The translations under genes were made by a program, and so were the position numbers. From Dasypus novemcinctus (lineage: Eukaryota; Chordata; Mammalia; Cingulata; Dasypodidae), in the NCBI RefSeq assembly GCF_030445035.2, contig NC_080680.1:93067157-93131156 (forward strand): a stretch of 64,000 nt of DNA, written 5' to 3'. A model generated the notes under the pieces. It had not been told where the DNA came from. It worked only from the letters and a program-made list of their open reading frames with translations, and searched no databases. Within the stretch, counting starts at the first letter, position 1; every line of letters begins with the position of its first letter. Positions 62,146-64,000 of this stretch are shown one piece after another.

Positions 62146-63009
62146 CTGGCCTCTTTGGGACTGCTCTAGAGCAAACGCCTTCTTCGTGATGCTCACCGTG
62201 GCCACCTTTGCACACCTGGTGCCCTGCCCTGCGCCCCCGAGAGGCTGGGGCTTTGATGTGGGTGCTCCCTGGAAGGGACCAGGGGCCACGCAGGCCTGGG
62301 CTCTGAGGTTCCAAGGGCCCTTTCTGACCAAGGCTGTCCCCTGACCCTTGCCTCCCAAATTCTAGATACTTCATCCAGGGGGAAGTTGTGCCCCTCTTTT
62401 GCCCCTTAACAGGTGCTAGGCCTGGTGGGGGCCAGCAGCTCACTGAGGCCCTCCCAGTGAAAGACAAGCCCAAAACACCAGAAAGCTTCTGGCCCAGGAC
62501 CCGGCTGGGGGCAGGGGTGGGGCACTTAGGCATGTGAGGGGCTGAGTGGGGTGGGGGTTTTAAGGAGGCACATTTGCATACTGTGTGGGTGCAAGTAATC
62601 GTGTCCACCTCCCCTGCTCCAAAACCCCGAGGTGGTCGCGCAGTCGGCCCTGCCTGCCATTTCTGCGCAGATGTGTGTGTCCACGTACGGCCAGGGTTCA
62701 GGTTCACCTGGTGTCCACCAGGCTGAGGCCCGGCACCCTCTGGGTTGGTCCAGTGAGGCGTCACTGTCCCTCGTTCGGGGGTGCGGGCAGTGAAGGCCAG
62801 TGCAGCTCCTGGGCTACAGGCTCTGTCCAGCCCACGGGAGAGCCGTACGGGCAGCCTCGAGTGGCCTGGCCTCAGTGGACACGGTGGCCTTTGCTGGCTT
62901 CTGAGAAGGGCCCCTTCCCAGTTTCTCCACTGAATGAACCAGCTTCACAGTTGTTTCCCAAAGAAGGAACCTGTTCCTATGGCTTACACCACAGGGTTTT
63001 CTCCCGCCG

Positions 63010-63031
63010 CCCCCCCCCCCCCCCCCCCCCC
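63010..63031. repeat. Poly-C homopolymer (22 bases)
   Basis: An unbroken run of 22 C residues within an otherwise CCG-rich stretch. True length may differ. Confidence 0.9.
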
Positions 63032-63249
63032 GCCTCAGTGAATGGATAACCCAACCCCAGCGTGGGGGCCTGGGGCTACTTCCACTCACCTGGCACTGGA
63101 CAGATATGCATGGCCCCAGGCCAGCACTGCCCAACACCCACCCCACACCCAGCTGGCCGCCCGAGACCCACAAGGGGATGTGACAGCTCACAGAGGCCGG
63201 GCACAGGTAGGGTCAGCGTTGGACCAGCGTCAGCAGCAGCCAACATCTA

Positions 63250-63410
63250 CATGAAGTGCTTCCCGGTTTGACATCTCCCAAGAAACCCAAGAGCTGCCAT
63301 CACTCCCATTTTGCAGATGAGGGAAGTGTGGCTCCAAGGACAAAAGTGACTTGCCAACATAAGTCCATGTGGCAGAGAGAGCCGCGATCTGAACCTGCTG
63401 CTTAGACCAG
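63250..63410 (-). repeat. MIR SINE
   Basis: Antisense MIR: cactcccattttgcagatga at 63301-63320, gggaagtgtggctccaagga at 63321-63340, then aaaagtgacttgccaac. Confidence 0.8.
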
Positions 63411-63534
63411 CAACACTGTGTGCAACTAGAGAAAGAAACTCAACTCAGTGTCCCCAGTACAAGGCCCAGGCAGAAAGCGTCCCCCACACAGCCTGGCTGG
63501 TGGGGAGGACGGTAAGAGCCCGCCCCAGTGGAGA

Positions 63535-63725
63535 ACGGGCTGTGTGCCAAGCAGGGGCCAGTGCGTCCATGCGGTGTCTCGGCCAACCTTACAGCCGCCC
63601 TAGACAGTGGCTGCTGCAATCTCCACTGTGCAGAGGGAGAAGTGGAAGTTCAGAGAGGTTAAGTGACATGGCCAAGTTCACACAGCAGGTGCCAGACAGA
63701 ACTCACACTCAAAACCAGGGGTGCC
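63535..63725 (-). repeat. MIR SINE
   Basis: Antisense MIR: ctgtgtgccaagcaggggcc at 63540-63559, aagttcagagaggttaagtg near 63647, then acatggccaagttcacacag at 63666-63685. Confidence 0.85.
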
Positions 63726-63756
63726 TGGCTTCCCTAGCTCATCCTGCCTTGGAAGA

Positions 63757-63802
63757 GTGAATGAATGAATGAAAGAATGAACGAAAGAGGGAATGAATGA
63801 AT
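63757..63802. repeat. GAAT tetranucleotide repeat (imperfect)
   Basis: Runs of gaat with gaaa and gaac variants, directly after an MIR. This may be an expanded SINE/L2 tail. Confidence 0.85.
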
Positions 63803-64000
63803 TCTGGTCCAGAGATGTGGATCGGCCTGCTGTGTCTTTCCCCTGCCTCAGTCCCTGTTTTCGCCTGGTCTTGCGACAGCAGTCGTTACCATTGCTCACT
63901 GGACAGGAAGCAGCCAGATCTCAGGTCGGAGTCCTAGGGGCCTGGCAAGGCGGAGGGGACGAGCCGCAGATGCTGTCTGGTTTCCTGACTGGTCCTGCCC

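Larger units (their letters stand above)
58964..64000 (-). other. NEK6: NEK6 5' intron / upstream region
   Basis: No further exon or promoter is recognised. The region has MIRs at 58995-59160, 59385-59540, 60510-60720, 61185-61320, 61830-61985, 62025-62145, 63250-63410 and 63535-63725, a 22-base C-run at 63010-63031, and a GAAT run at 63757-63802. Open frames such as 59663-60553 and 62018-62764 are chance frames. A non-coding NEK6 exon 1 here cannot be excluded. Confidence 0.75.

Noticed and set aside
58964-64000. NEK6 promoter or CpG island
   Set aside because: GC-rich stretches occur throughout the window. None has a clear CpG density or core promoter pattern that I can defend, so none is called.

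Overview
This is mammalian nuclear DNA, almost certainly from the nine-banded armadillo (Dasypus novemcinctus) or a very close xenarthran. The evidence is several copies of the tRNA-derived DAS family of SINEs, which is known from armadillos. They occur as full-length elements with target-site duplications and as short monomer and dimer forms. The older background repeats are those common to all placentals: MIR, L2, MER5A-like and other hAT transposons, LINE-1 and an MLT1-like LTR. Gene structure is eukaryotic, with GT-AG introns and AATAAA poly(A) signals. There is no operon, CRISPR array or bacterial mobile element.

Two protein-coding genes face each other tail to tail, an order known from human 9q33.3. 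On the plus strand, bases 1-10775 hold the 3' end of PSMB7 (20S proteasome beta-2 subunit): the last two coding exons (7431-7582 and 10540-10651), stop codon and poly(A) signal. Exons 1-6 lie upstream of the window. After a spacer of about 1.1 kb, NEK6 (NIMA-related kinase 6) runs on the minus strand from its 3' end near 11885 up to its first coding exon at 58847-58963. All nine NEK6 coding exons are found. Joined, they give 942 bases: exactly 313 codons plus stop, the length of human NEK6, with every kinase landmark in place. The non-coding first exon(s) and promoter are not recognised and probably lie beyond base 64000.

The two genes have no known shared pathway. PSMB7 makes the trypsin-like proteasome subunit; NEK6 is a mitotic kinase. 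The rest of the window (more than 98%) is intron, UTR and spacer. It holds about 40 MIR/L2 fragments, seven DAS SINE loci plus one doubtful fragment, two LINE-1 pieces with protein-coding or 3' UTR similarity, further L1-like pieces, DNA transposon relics and simple repeats. It also holds about a dozen blocks of AT-rich single-copy sequence with clustered homeodomain-type (TAAT) motifs and perfect inverted repeats. These look like conserved non-coding regulatory elements and are the most interesting unexplained signal. Regulation of the nearby developmental gene LHX2, which is outside the window, is one possible role, but this is inference only. I found no convincing novel gene system.
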